Of a stretch of DNA of 64,000 bases, positions 34,893 through 46,445 are shown piece by piece. The stretch lies in contig FMBT01000325.1 of NCBI GenBank assembly GCA_900095095.1, positions 284,832 through 348,831 on the forward strand, written 5' to 3'. This stretch comes from Fragilariopsis cylindrus CCMP1102. Its lineage: Eukaryota; Bacillariophyta; Bacillariophyceae; Bacillariales; Bacillariaceae. The notes under the pieces are model-generated. The model was not told where the DNA came from, searched no databases, and worked only from the letters and a program-made list of their open reading frames with translations. The position numbers and the translations under genes are program-made. Numbering within the stretch: the first letter of the stretch is position 1; each line of letters opens with the position of its first letter.

Positions 34893-36569
34893 AGTGTAGG
34901 ATTTAATAGCAATAGCAAGGGTACGATGTCAAGCATATAGATAATACCGCAAAATATTTAAAATTTTTTTTTGCAAAAATTTGATCATTATTCTATGAGT
35001 AGCATTAGATTTTCTTAGTGATGTTACACATTTCTGTCTCGTGATGACCAAATCAACAATACCAATCCAAAAAAAGCTGACTCAAATAGAAATGGATATT
35101 GCTGCAACTCCTGCAATGGTGGACACAAAATTGAACTAAGTGTGATGATGCACAATAGAAACATTATGGATTATATCCTTCCACTTTGACAACAAATCCC
35201 TTAGCTGGAGGACAAGGTGTATGATGAAATTTTGTTTGGAAGGAATTTTTCATAATTCTTAATTATGTATTCTATATAAGGTATTAGTTCCATACACATC
35301 ATCTCTATCTCATTTCTTGCGCTCATAACCTGTAGGAGTGACTACTCTAGAGGTATAGTATAATTTAGAAGGATCTAATAAAGGAGAAGTGAGTAGCTTA
35401 CTGTCTTGTCTGGGACAGTACTTGATTAATCTATGATATCTAAAAGGGTCTAAGTCAGTACTTCATAACACAATCTTCGCCTGCTGAGTATTATAAGTTA
35501 GTAGTGTTTGTAAGCAGGACTCAACGGCTAACTGATTGTAAAGACAACAACCAACTTGCTAGGATAGCAGTAAGGATCCAGTTGATACTATGATGAATGA
35601 TATGTAACCCCTGCTGCCAACACCCCCTACTGCTATGCTACACGTACTACAAGCAGAATTAACAATATTTTGAATAATAATTTAACAGCAGAGAATATGG
35701 ACCTTAAGCACTTGTTTAGTTTTTTGTGAATTGTAATACTTTGAGCGAGAGAGCTGCCATTGCTCGCTGTGCGTTGAGTACCGTTACTATGGCTCAGTTT
35801 TCTAATTACAGTAATTTGGCGGTCGTTGTATATTTTCGTAAATAACGTAGATGTGCATCATCTACGAGAGAGTGCGCGTGACTTTAAATTTTGTGAAGGA
35901 TGTGTAGTTAATTCTTGCTTGGAGTCACGTTTCAGAAAGAATAGGGAGACGCGATTTTTTAAGAGAAAGTGAAATAGCGCTGGTAATGTGCACCTCAGTG
36001 AGTAGATAGTGTGAGTGAGAGATACATCAAATCATCGCCGTATATAGAACAACTCAATCATACCGGCAAGACAATATAAGAAACGCAAACTACTTTGTAC
36101 AAGCTGGCCTGACGCACAAACATCCTATACAACGTATTAGTACCTTGCTTCTACATAAAGGTATTGGATACATAGGCTATATAATCAGTATCACGTTTGA
36201 ATGACGCAATGATCCCTATTCCACAATTTTTTAAAGTACTTCAAGTAGTAATAAAAAGGAGACAGGAGTAAATCAATCGGGGCGATATCAATCCTATCTG
36301 GTAGTCCCTACTTCTACACAGATACGTACAGCTCTTCAGTTTTCATCTGAATTAGTGAGACATAGGTTGAGTGAGTCAAGTTGTCACGTGAATAGAAAGG
36401 GCGGCGGCGTTTGAAACCTACACAACAACCTGCTTTTAGAGTACAGAAGAAAGAAGCAAAATCTACCGAAAATATATTCATAAAGAAAAGAAAAGAATAC
36501 TGATGGATTGAAAGGAATCTTTTACCTATCAGTATCGTCTCCGAAACATTGTCCATCTAGTATTTTGTC
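34893..36569. other. Long intergenic interval
   Basis: No gene recognised on either strand. AT-rich; it may contain old repeat material around 35100-35650 but has no terminal repeats or coding motifs. The last few hundred bases are the promoter side of the DYRK gene. Confidence 0.45.
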
Positions 36570-38921
36570 ATGGATCATTCAGAAAGTGGACATCAGGATA
36601 GACGACCCCAACTACCGCAACATTATCTTCAACAGCAGCAGCAATCAGAACAGCAACAGGAACAATCATTAGGTGGTAGACCTCATCAGCCACCACCAAC
36701 AGGAGCTCAGCAGAATAGATCCTGGTTATCACAGCAACAGCAACAGGAGCAACAGCAGCAGCAGCAGCTGCAACTTTATTTACAGAGAGATCAACATCAG
36801 GAACATCATCAAGGTGGTAGTAGTGGTGGTCGTCGCCCTTATAATCCATCACAGGTACAACCAGGGGATAGTACTATGAATGTAGCTGCAGCAGCACCTT
36901 TAACGCATCGCCAAAATGAATATAATATCTCAGCTTCTATGGTAGCAGCGGCGCAACAGCAACAATATCTCCAACAGCAACAGCAGCAACAGCAGCAGCA
37001 ACAGCAATATGAAGCAGCTGTTGCCACAGCAGGTGGCAATCCTGGTTTAGTATCAGTAACACAACAGCAGCAGCAGCAGCAGTATGCGCAGCAAATTTCG
37101 TACCAACAACAACTAGCCATGCAGCAAATGGCAGCCACAGCACCAATTCAACCACGAGGGGGTACACATCAACACCTGCATCATGGATCAACATCTCAAC
37201 AGCCACACCATACCCTTCATCATCCGATGGTAGGACCGCAACAACCACATCAGCAGCATCCCTCTCGTATGGATCATCCCATGTTAGCTTCAGCCGTCGC
37301 TGCAGGTATTCCACACCCCCACGTCCAAGTTCATCAGAGTCAACATCATCTACCACAACATCTTGTGCAGCAACCACAGACACCTTGTATACAGCCGAGA
37401 GTGGGGAGGTTACAGGCTGATAGACCCCTCATTAAACTTACTGTATCACTTATTGATACTTACAAATGCATTAATACTGTCTACTATCAAGAAAGGGAGG
37501 CTAGAAAGGCGGCTCGTGGCCCGCAACAATTCAAGGAGGGCAGTACCGTCGCACGACACCTACTACAGCAGCAAGAAAAGAAAAAAGCTTCGGCTGTTGT
37601 ATCGCAGCAACATGGTACCAACAATAATGGTTGGGACGACGACAATTACGACTACATAATAAATTCTGGAGAATTGTTTTATGAAGGTCGATACAAACTT
37701 AAGGAACGAATAGGGAAGGGAAGTTTTGGTCAGGTGGTCCGGGCTGTAGATCTTAATGACGATAGCGAAGTTGCTATTAAAATCATTAAATCAAAGAAAC
37801 CCTTCTTAATGCAAGCGAAGACGGAAATCGAATTATTGAATCATCTTAATGAAAAGGACACAGAAGATCAGCATAATATTGGTGAGGAATTTCAATCGAA
37901 GGGGACGGAAGAACATTATTCGTTTGTATCGTTTTCAGTTTCATGAGAATATTGACTGTATCACACCATTTACTAAACTTCTTTGTTTCTTATTATCTAT
38001 ATATAATCCACAGTCCGGCTTATAACGTCTTTCATGTATCGGAATCACCAATGTCTTGTTTTTGAAATGCTCTCGTTGAACTTGTACGAACTTTTGAAGA
38101 ATACACAATTTGGTGGGGTATCCTTGAACTTGGTCCGCAAATTTTCAAAACAAGTATTGAATGCATTATCGTTTTTAGCTCGTAAGGAGGTAGATGTCAT
38201 TCATTGCGACCTGAAACCTGAAAATATTCTACTGAGGCACCCGAAGAAATCAGGTGTAAAGGTAATTGATTTTGGTTCTTCCTGTCGGTCCAACAAACGC
38301 ATGTATTCATACATTCAAAGTAGATTTTATCGCTCCCCCGAGGTTATCTTAGGGCTGCCCTATGCCGTATCGATTGATGTGTGGAGCTTGGGATGTATAT
38401 TGGCTGAAATGCACACTGGTGAACCACTATTTTCAGGTTCGGATCAGTTTGATCAAATGCAAAAGATTGTCAAGGTTCTGGGTATGATACCAGATCACAT
38501 GCTCGAGCAATCGAGCGATCAACATCGCTTACAATTTTTTGAGCGAGTGGTTGGGCCTTCCGGTCAGGTTGGTTGGAATCTCAAGCAGCAAAATGTAGGT
38601 GGATCCTCTCGTGTCGGATCTTCCTCCAAATCGGAAGCAGTAGGTCAAGGTCAGCAGAATCAAGAATTTCAAGATATTTCGTCATCTTCTAAATCAATTA
38701 CAGCGGTGGTGCCGAGTGAAGATCCCGCTAGATCGTTGATGGAGATTATCAGCGCAGAAACTCCCCGTAAAAAGAAATACCCACCGAGTGAAACGGGCAA
38801 CTCATCCCATAATTATGAACTCTTCGTAGGTTTGATACATAGAATGTTGACCTACGATCCGCGGAAACGAATAACGCCCGAGGAAGCTTTGAACCATCCA
38901 TTTATGATTGGTGCCACATAA
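36570..38921 (+). CDS. DYRK-family dual-specificity kinase, class I (DYRK1/Mnb) type, poly-Gln N-terminus
   Basis: Exons 36570..37881 and 38014..38921 (intron 37882..38013, GTGAGG..CCACAG), 739 residues. The join gives HNIVRLITSFMYRNHQ. The first 290 residues are Gln/His-rich with several pure Q runs. A DYRK-homology box follows (PLIKLTVSLIDTYKCINTVYY), very close to that of DYRK1 kinases, then the catalytic domain: GKGSFGQVV, AIKIIK, catalytic loop HCDLKPEN (Cys in place of the usual Arg, as in DYRKs), DFGSS, and the activation loop YIQSRFYRSPEVILG with the autophosphorylated Tyr. A Ser/Gln-rich insert of about 70 residues interrupts the C-lobe at about 38560-38760. DYRKs phosphorylate Ser/Thr on targets in growth, splicing and cell-cycle control. 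Confidence 0.93.
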
Positions 38922-39628
38922 TCGACTTGATTAGTCGGCGGTTCGAATTACTAACAGCTCGGATGTTTTGTCTTGCAATCAAAAAGAATGCATCGAGCTC
39001 ATAAATTTCAAAAAAGGAGGCGACGAAATTCTTCAAAAGAAACAAGGAACTGGGATAGGACCCCACGAGTTTTATGGAAAATCTGGTGTTTGGTCCTCCC
39101 CTGCCCTCCTTTTGTTTAAAAAAATGACGACTTTTCGGACGCCTAGCTACACTGTAGTAGCAGCAGCTTTTCTCGATCCGCTGTATATATGTATATATGT
39201 AATAATGTTTCATGTTTAATTTATCTATCACAGTATTGTGAATTACTGATGTCTTAAAGATTTATAACTTCTCGAATTAAAAAATTTATAACTAATCCAA
39301 CTAACTAATGACTTGACGTCGACAGTTTCTTTACGCTAATGAAGTAGTAGGAGTATCGTGCACATATTTACCAGAATTATTATGATTCCAGATCAATACT
39401 AGTGTTAGAGAAGTAGACTCGCTACATCTAGTTCTTTGTAGAAAAGAACTAGACTACTGATTTAGTTTTTTCTAAATTTTTATCCACGTATGAACAGAAG
39501 ATGATCGAAGAAAAATTTAAATATTGTGATGTTCCATCGTACGTACCAAAATCAATAGCTAAGCGCTTTTAGTTTGAACATTCTTGTCTTTTTTGTATGA
39601 TGATACTATTGTTCATTCCTCCCATGTC
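38922..39628. other. Intergenic interval DYRK / glycosyltransferase
   Basis: Short frames at 38968-39219 lack coding character. Nothing recognised. Confidence 0.5.
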
Positions 39629-40648
39629 ATGACAAGCCAAGCACTTTTCATTTTCGTTTTTATATTGGGTTTCGGATCGGGAATTCTTACCTTGCATCTG
39701 TGTACTGTTGCGCAAGATTACGGCATCGAACAAATTGCCTTCCAGACAACAGGCCAAGAAAATTATGGAGATAATAGTAATAGCGTCGATATCAATCTAG
39801 ATCCATTCCCGCTTCCACCATGTACACCGAACCGTACATCGGCTGTGTATGTATTTTACGGTTCACATAATAGCAATAATCTCCTGACGTCGATTGACTC
39901 ATTGATAAAGTCTAATTTTCCTGGAAGAATCCGAGTCATCATGGACGAAAAAGCAAACTCAACACTACTAGCAAAATCGAATCTCCCTGAAATATATTGG
40001 CATTTACTTCCTAAAATCGACTTCCTTGTCCTTCCATTGCCAGACCTGAAGGACAAAGAACTTATACCTCACTCCAATAAAATTCGTGCCCTACAGGCAG
40101 GTTCATTTGTATACGAAAATGATTCGATTGAATGCACGCTTTCGTTGGACACAGACACTTACATTCATCCTCGTGCACCTTGGAATAATCTTCTATCGAC
40201 CTTACAAATGCATGACTTCGCCGTGACAAAGGATTGCAGCGTAGTAATCGAGAATGTGCCAGATTACCTAAGGACTTGGATGCCAAACACCGGGGTATTA
40301 GCAATGCGCAATACACCAAGAACAAGGTTGGTTTTAAATGATTGGTTAAAACATTTTGTTCCGTGTAATGGCACCCACGTTTCTACATGCACACCGGGGA
40401 CAGATCAGTACCCGTTTCTTCAACTGACGGCTAAACACGCTGTGCGACTCTATAAATTAGACAACTCATGGAATTGTCGGGTACCAGGAGAGATAAAGAA
40501 GATATTCAAAGAGTTTCCCGTATATTCGATGTCCGTCCTGAGTAATCGTCGTGACCCCGGAGTGGAAGATGCTAAGATTTCCACCACATGTGGTGGACAA
40601 GAGGAGTGTCATATCCTCCATGGGCATTTCCTTAAGTACTTTAATTGA
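39629..40648 (+). CDS. Type II membrane glycosyltransferase (GT-A fold)
   Basis: Single exon, 339 residues from the ATG at 39629 (upstream in-frame starts are only TTG). An N-terminal signal anchor (QALFIFVFILGFGSGILTL) is followed by a lumenal domain: AVYVFYGSHNSNNLLTSIDSL, IRVIMDE, then the DxD metal/nucleotide-sugar motif in SLDTDTYIHP. Further GT-A markers are WMPNTGVLAMRN, LNDWLKHF and the DQYPFLQL acidic-Gln motif near the C-terminus, with four conserved-looking Cys. This organisation matches Golgi nucleotide-diphospho-sugar transferases of the GT77/GT8-like kind. Donor and acceptor cannot be deduced. The frame is intact. Confidence 0.75.
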   Translation: MTSQALFIFVFILGFGSGILTLHLCTVAQDYGIEQIAFQTTGQENYGDNSNSVDINLDPFPLPPCTPNRTSAVYVFYGSHNSNNLLTSIDSLIKSNFPGRIRVIMDEKANSTLLAKSNLPEIYWHLLPKIDFLVLPLPDLKDKELIPHSNKIRALQAGSFVYENDSIECTLSLDTDTYIHPRAPWNNLLSTLQMHDFAVTKDCSVVIENVPDYLRTWMPNTGVLAMRNTPRTRLVLNDWLKHFVPCNGTHVSTCTPGTDQYPFLQLTAKHAVRLYKLDNSWNCRVPGEIKKIFKEFPVYSMSVLSNRRDPGVEDAKISTTCGGQEECHILHGHFLKYFN

Positions 40649-41373
40649 AAATTATCCTTTATAATAGAATTGACAGTAGTATTCTGTCCGCGTGAGGCGT
40701 TCTATCTATAGGAATGGGTCGGGCGTGTAGATTTTTCTGCTATCATTACTATTCAACAAAAAGCGATGGTAAGATAGAGATGAATTGCATACAGACGATG
40801 TGTGGTAGGCACAAAAAAGAGTCATCTTTAATGCAGATGCATGGAAATATACAACTCGGCAACTTAACTGATGTAATATTGGTCTATACTCTATCTACCT
40901 ATAGAGTTCTATCTGATCGGATGTCTTCCCATTGTGAATTTTGTAGTGCATCTTTCAGGAATAACATGATTTGGCTGCTCCTTACTGTAGGACAATGCGA
41001 AAAGGTAGGAATAGAAAGGCTAAACCCTTGAATCTACAATGACAACGGAATCAAAATGTGATTTTTCAAGTTATGATATCGAGTTTTCGAAAATAAATGT
41101 TGAAACAGCAAGGACAAGTATCAATTTTCTAGATTTAAATTAGAACTTACTACATCAGCCTAATATTGAATACTAAAAAAATAAAATAGATGAAAGTCAA
41201 TACTATAATAGCAGCAAAGCCAAGAATGGCCCTGTACACTTGGATTTTAAAATGGGGGATGGGGCGAATTTTTTAATTTTGTGTTTTCGGATTTGAGGGC
41301 CAAAATTAAACTTTGTACAGACGATGATTAAGGCTCATCGACATCGCAATCATAACATCCAAACAGATTACGG
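40649..41373. other. Intergenic interval
   Basis: An open frame at 40714-41031 (+) shows no recognisable family and poor coding character. Otherwise nothing. Confidence 0.5.
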
Positions 41374-42708
41374 ATGAAAACTTCTTCTACCACTACCACT
41401 ACTACTACTACTACTACTGGTAGTAGTAGTAGTATTACACTTAATTGTGCATTCAAATTACATGTATACAGTATTTTGTCATTGTATTTCTTTCTACTTG
41501 TTTCTATAACAAGCAAGAAAAGCACGACGACAACGACCAACGCATTCTCCGCTTACCCGATTTTAACAACAACATCATCAAGGCGAAACAGCTCGGGCGG
41601 CGGTAATCATATACGTAATAAATGGTCAATAAGAAATGACTACAGCTACACGCGCTTAGAAGAATTGTCGGCAAAGAATGATGTATGGGGTGTATTAGAG
41701 GAAGCTTCGGTACTCGATCCAATATCGGGGACAAAAGGCAAAGCTCTTGATGGAGTGATTGAAAAAGAAGGATACGTTCTCGTAGTTGTCATGCCGCAAC
41801 TGGGAGACTTTGATTCTGGTGAGTATGCCGAATTTCTTTCGTCTGTCAAAGAGGATCTTAATCGAGCTAAAATTACTTTACGAATTATTGGAATTGGTGA
41901 TGTAACATCAGCGACACGATTTGCAAATTTTTCCGGATTGGATCTTAGTACGATCCGTGTTGACAGTCATGGGAATATACATAGACTATTGGGCTGTCAC
42001 AAGGGACCTGATTGGGATATTCCTTCCTTTATTCCGAATGGTATTCTAGATTGGTTTGCATCGTACGTTGGTGTCAAAGACGACAATAACGATGACGGCA
42101 GTACCAGAGATTCGAATGCTATCTCTCGTGCATGGTTGAATTACATGGCGATGTGTGCTGGTATTGCGAGTCCTGATACGTTACCAGAGATATTCCGTGG
42201 TTACATCGGGGATAAAAATTCTCCTGAACGTATACGATCGGACGAAATTGTGACCGTTGGTGGAGGAAGGAACAGGGACGACGAAAACACCCAAAAACAA
42301 AACGATCCATTCATTTCTATTACCGGTACAACCGATGTAAAACTTGGACCATTTAAGTATCAACAATCTTGGAAGGATGAATCGGGATATTAGCGCCCGT
42401 TGGAATTAGCCACTGTTCGTCTTCGTATCATGGTAGAAGTACTACAAAATTTCGCTGAATACGTGCCAGATCAACGATATCTTGATCTTCGTGGAGCGAC
42501 GTACTTGTTCCGATATCAAGACGATAACAGCAATCATGAGGATGATATAAGTTTAGTATATGAGCATATCGACACCGGAGTTCTATCATATAGTAAGACA
42601 ATGGGAAGACCGCTTTCATTCCTTGAACCTTACATTGGCAAGAAGGCGCTAAATCCTCTTGGACTTAAAGATTCTTTACTGGAAGGTAAGGAAGGTACAA
42701 ATAGATAA
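41374..42708 (+). CDS. Plastid-targeted peroxiredoxin-like (AhpC/TSA, PRXL2-type) protein with an in-frame TAG
   Basis: One frame runs from ATG 41374 to 42708, interrupted by a single TAG at 42391-42393. The N-terminus has a hydrophobic signal (VYSILSLYFFLLVSI) followed by TTTTTNAFSAYP, a good match to the diatom plastid cleavage motif in which Phe is at +1. The mature protein has the thioredoxin-fold segments VLVVVMPQLGDFDSGEYAEFL and ITLRIIGIGDVTSATRFA of the algal/cyanobacterial AhpC/TSA-like family; the region that would carry the peroxidatic CxxC has PQLG instead. After the stop the family C-terminus continues in the same frame: RPLELATVRLRIMVEVL, FAEYVPDQRYLDLRGATYLF, YEHIDTGVLSYSKTMGRPLSFL. 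In relatives a Trp precedes RPLELATVR, so TAG stands for TGG. The stop may be a real nonsense allele, a base error or a readthrough site. Confidence 0.82.
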
Positions 42709-43070
42709 TTAAATACAACTCGCTCGTATCATTGGGTAGTAAGGGCTAATTTTTTACACGCCTATGGTGAGCTGCAATGCTACTGAGGTGGAGGGTGGGG
42801 GAGATAATAATGGAAATAAGAAATAAGATTCGTATGCACTCTTATGCTGTAGCAAATTTTTGTATGAAGTAACTTACTCAATCTTTTATTAATATCTTCA
42901 GGTTTTAGTATTCAATACAATTGTACCTAAAATTACCTGCTAGCTAGCATACTCAATACTACGTTTATTGAAGAATCACATGTTTAAATTGATATCTTGT
43001 TTTCTTAGCATCTTTATATGCATTATAAAGATACGGGTTTTTAATTGATTTTCTCAACCATAAGGATTTC
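42709..43070. other. Convergent 3' interval
   Basis: Nothing recognised. Confidence 0.5.
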
Positions 43071-46000
43071 TCAACCATAAGGATAATAGCATTGAGATTC
43101 GGGAGTTACAGTTGTTCCATCTTCAAAATAAGAACATATCTCACAAGGTCCATCAACATCTACGCATAGATTACATTTGTCTAGTTGATCATTTTTGAAA
43201 ATATTTCCAAAAGTCATATTCTTGATGCACATTCCACCATTCTTTGCAATAATAATAATCATCAACAAAGAAAAGACCACCAAGAAAGTGTTGATACACA
43301 CTCCAACAAAATGGTAACGCAAGTCACGTTCTTCTTCCGTCTGTGATAGGATAAGTTTCCTTCGTTCTCGTAACAATCGCGTTTCTCGTACAGTGCTGAT
43401 TTCTGCGGCAGTTACAAGTGTGGTGCGGCTTACTACTGTGTGATCATCATTATCATTCTTTTGAGTCTCCATTTCATCAAGGAAGGAATCATCATCGGCG
43501 AAACTGTCCTCGTCAGAGAAATCGATGTTGAGTATATCCTGTGATGAATCAGATCTTGTTGAAAACATACCATTTTCAAATTGGTTCTTCACTTTCCTCT
43601 TTATCTTTCGAAGTTTCGTTATTTCATTTCGAGTGTTTTTAAGCCTGCTTTTGCGTTCAGTAAATCTCAGTAAAAGTAACCGATAAATATAAATTTCACA
43701 GAAAACAGCACATGCTTCAATGGTCCACATAACGACGGCTTCTACCATACTATCACTGAAAAAAACGGCGAAGGTAATCATAAAGCCTATAAAGGGATTG
43801 AATAAGTTGAAAGGAAAACCACCCGTTATCACAGGGAAAACTTCCAGAAAAATCAACAGCATATACCCGCAGGTGATGATCTTAATTATTAAGTCCCAAT
43901 AATCTGTACCGCCAAAAGCAGACATTATAGACTTCCCACAGCATTGAGTGGTTTCACCGCCATATGTAATAATAGCCACTAGTAGTGTTATTGTTTGATT
44001 TTTAGGAAGAAGAAAAAAATCAAGAACGTCATGTTAAATGACAAGAGGAAAATGTGAGAATCGATTCTATTCGATTCGATATTATGCGCCAATTAGTTAA
44101 TGTTCTTTTTTTGATTTATTTTTCCTTACCTAATGCGTTCACGAAGTCTAGCAAGAGAGCCACCCAAGTGAAGATGCGAATCTTCTTCTTGATTGGATCT
44201 TCATTGGGATAAGGTGCCATTATACGGATATAGCGTAATGAACGAATACATGTGTTTTCGTCCTGAAATTCCATTACTTCTAACGATAACATAGATCTCG
44301 TTGATTGAGTTTGTTTAGGATTAGAACGTGCAAGTCCACTTCGCCTATTAAAATTGTCATTTTCGCGAGGACTACTATTATGATGCGACGATCCAGTTCC
44401 CAAGCCACTGTCCATCGTTCCGATACTACGTAAACTTTTGGTAACAAAACTTCCGATGATATTTCTTGAAACTTCTTGTTGTGTCTTTTCATCGGGGTCT
44501 CCTTCATCGGCAAACGAGCGATCATCATCGCCATTATCGTTTATATACATTTCATAGTCGTCGTCTTCGAAACTTGCACCACTATCAGTCGAGTATAATT
44601 CATTATTTTCTTCTCTGGCCCTACCACTTGCCTTCTGAACACTTCCAGGTGAACTGACACGTCGTGCATGATGTGAAGAAGACGGCATCATGGATCGATG
44701 ATTGCTTTCGGAATTATGAAAACTTCTTCGCAAAATTGATTTCGGTTTGCTTGGATCTTTATACAAATCAACTGCTGGAGCCATGTAAATATTCCTGGCA
44801 GATTTAGTCTTTTCGGGGTGTAATTCGTTTTTTTCATCCAACCAGGAGTCTCCTGACCCTCTCGACGAGTGGGTACTTGTATCGAATGATCTAGTGCTAC
44901 TTTGACGGAGTGATCTAGTGCTATTTTGACGGAAGCTACTTTGACGTCCATTACTGTTGATTTCCATGCTTCTCCCGGCTCTCACACTTTGCGGTCTTTG
45001 TCCTCTTCCTGGTCCTCTTCCTCCTTCTCGAGCAGCTTGAGGTGACCTTCCTCTTTCTCGAGCAGGTTGAGGTGACCTTCCTCTTTCGTTGGTATCAATA
45101 AATCGTCTGTTACTTCGTCCACCATTGATACCTCTTCCTCCGCCTTTCATTCGTTGACTAAATTCCCCATTTCCCGATACATGCATTCCTCTACCACGCA
45201 GTGACGGATCTCTTCCACGTCCCCTTCCTCTTCCCCGTCCTGGGCCTCTTCCTCGACCACCCTCCCAGCCTCTTCCTCGGCCACCAGTAGAAGATAACGA
45301 TCGCTGCGGTGGATGTTTTTTTCTATCTTCTCCACCCAAACTCTTTGTCCTGTTGATTTTTGATTTCGTAGATTTGCTCGACTTAGTTTTAGTCAACGGC
45401 ATAGCAGACTTTGTTCTCTTAGGAGGAGTTCTCTTAGGAGGAGATGCATCATTGGACTGAGTGTCAAACAAAGTTGTAGCAGTAACAGCATCAGTAGCAG
45501 AAGGAGAGATTTTTGATTTCGTGGATTTGTTCAACTTAGTTTTGGTCAACGACATAGCAGACTTTGTTCGCTTAGGAGGAGATGCATTTTCGGACTGAGT
45601 GTCAGACAAAGTTGTAGCAGTAGCAGTATCAGCAAAAGGAGAGACTTTTGATTTTGTGGATTTGTTAGACTTAGTTCTAGTCAACGACTTAGCAGACTTC
45701 GTTCGCTTAGGAGGAGATGCATTATCGGACTGCGTGCCAGATGAAGTTGTTGCAGTAGCAGTAGCAGCAGCAGCATCAGCATCAGTAGCAGAAGGAGAAA
45801 TTTTTGTTTTCGTGGATTTGATCGACTTAGTTCTAGTCAACTTAGCAGACTTTGTTCGCTTAGGAGGAGACGCATTATCGGACTGCGTGTCAGATGAAGT
45901 TGTTGCAGTAGCAGTAGCAGTAGCAGCATCAGTCGCAGAAGGAGAGATTTTTGTTTTCGTGGATTTGATCGACTTAGTTCTAGTCAACTTAGCAGACTTT

Positions 46001-46445
46001 GTTCGCTTAGGAGGAGATGCATTATCGGACTGCGTGTTAGACGAAGTTGTGGCAGTAGCAGTAGCAGTAGCAGCATCAGTAGAAGAAGGAGAGATTTTTG
46101 ATTTCGTGGATTTGTTCGGCTTATATTTAATCAATATAGCAGACTTTGTTCGCTTAGGAGGAGATGCATTATCGGACTGCGTGTTAGACGAAGTTGTGGC
46201 AGTAGTAGCAGAAGGAGATGTAGTGGCAACAATAATGTCGACATCATCATCATCCTCATCAACTGTGATTGACTTTTTCTTCTTCATCTTTGTCGTTGCT
46301 ACCTTCTTCTTTTTCTTTTTCGTCGATCTTGGTTTTTTCGGGGACGGGGAATCCGTATCTTTTTTTCATCATTCGTTTCATCGATAACCTTCTTTGCGCT
46401 AGTAGTAGCAGCAATGATAACAGCATCGGTAGTATCGGGTCCCAT
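43071..46445 (-). CDS. Large multi-domain membrane protein: Lys/Ser tandem repeats, RGG region, multi-pass C-terminus
   Basis: Exon 1 is 44130..46445 and exon 2 is 43071..43978 (intron GTAAGG..ACTAG, 151 nt), joined as VNALVAIITYGGE. I place the start at 46445 (MGPDTTDAVIIAATTSAKK), which requires one more A in the A7 run near 46364; otherwise the frame opens at the ATG at 46287. Six tandem units of about 47 residues (DNASPPKRTKSAKLTRTKS..) fill 45400-46210. An RGG/RGRG-rich segment follows (about 45130-45300), then Ser/Arg-rich text and at least five hydrophobic segments: RIFTWVALLLDFV, IIKIITCGYMLLIFLEVFPV, FIGFMITFAVFF, a segment near WTIEACAVFCEIYIY, and TFLVVFSLLMIIIIA. A Cys-rich end (CNLCVDVDGPCEIC) closes it. 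I know no family; it may be lineage-specific. Confidence 0.68.
45410..46210 (-). repeat. Six tandem coding repeats (about 120-145 bp each)
   Basis: Each unit contains the SPPKRTKSA block followed by Lys/Thr/Ser text and an Ala/Thr (GCA/ACA) microsatellite of variable length. The antisense strand is also open here, a by-product of the repeat. Confidence 0.85.

Noticed and set aside
34328-34936. 202-codon frame antisense to the Lys-rich protein
   Set aside because: Poly-Phe/Leu text is the reverse of AAA/GAA-rich Lys/Glu codons.
36839-37383. Open frames antisense to the poly-Gln region of DYRK
   Set aside because: CAG repeats are open in all frames; products are poly-Cys, poly-Ala or poly-Val.
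40714-41031. 105-codon open frame as a gene
   Set aside because: No family, no signal or domain, and composition like the surrounding intergenic DNA.
42391-42393. Reassignment of TAG to a sense codon
   Set aside because: The HEI10-like and lipocalin-like genes end at TAG in sensible places, and no other gene needs TAG to be read through.
45599-46387. 262-codon open frame antisense to the 46-kb gene
   Set aside because: Arises from the tandem repeat and its GCA/ACA microsatellites; the minus strand has clear protein logic (exon join, RGG, membrane part).
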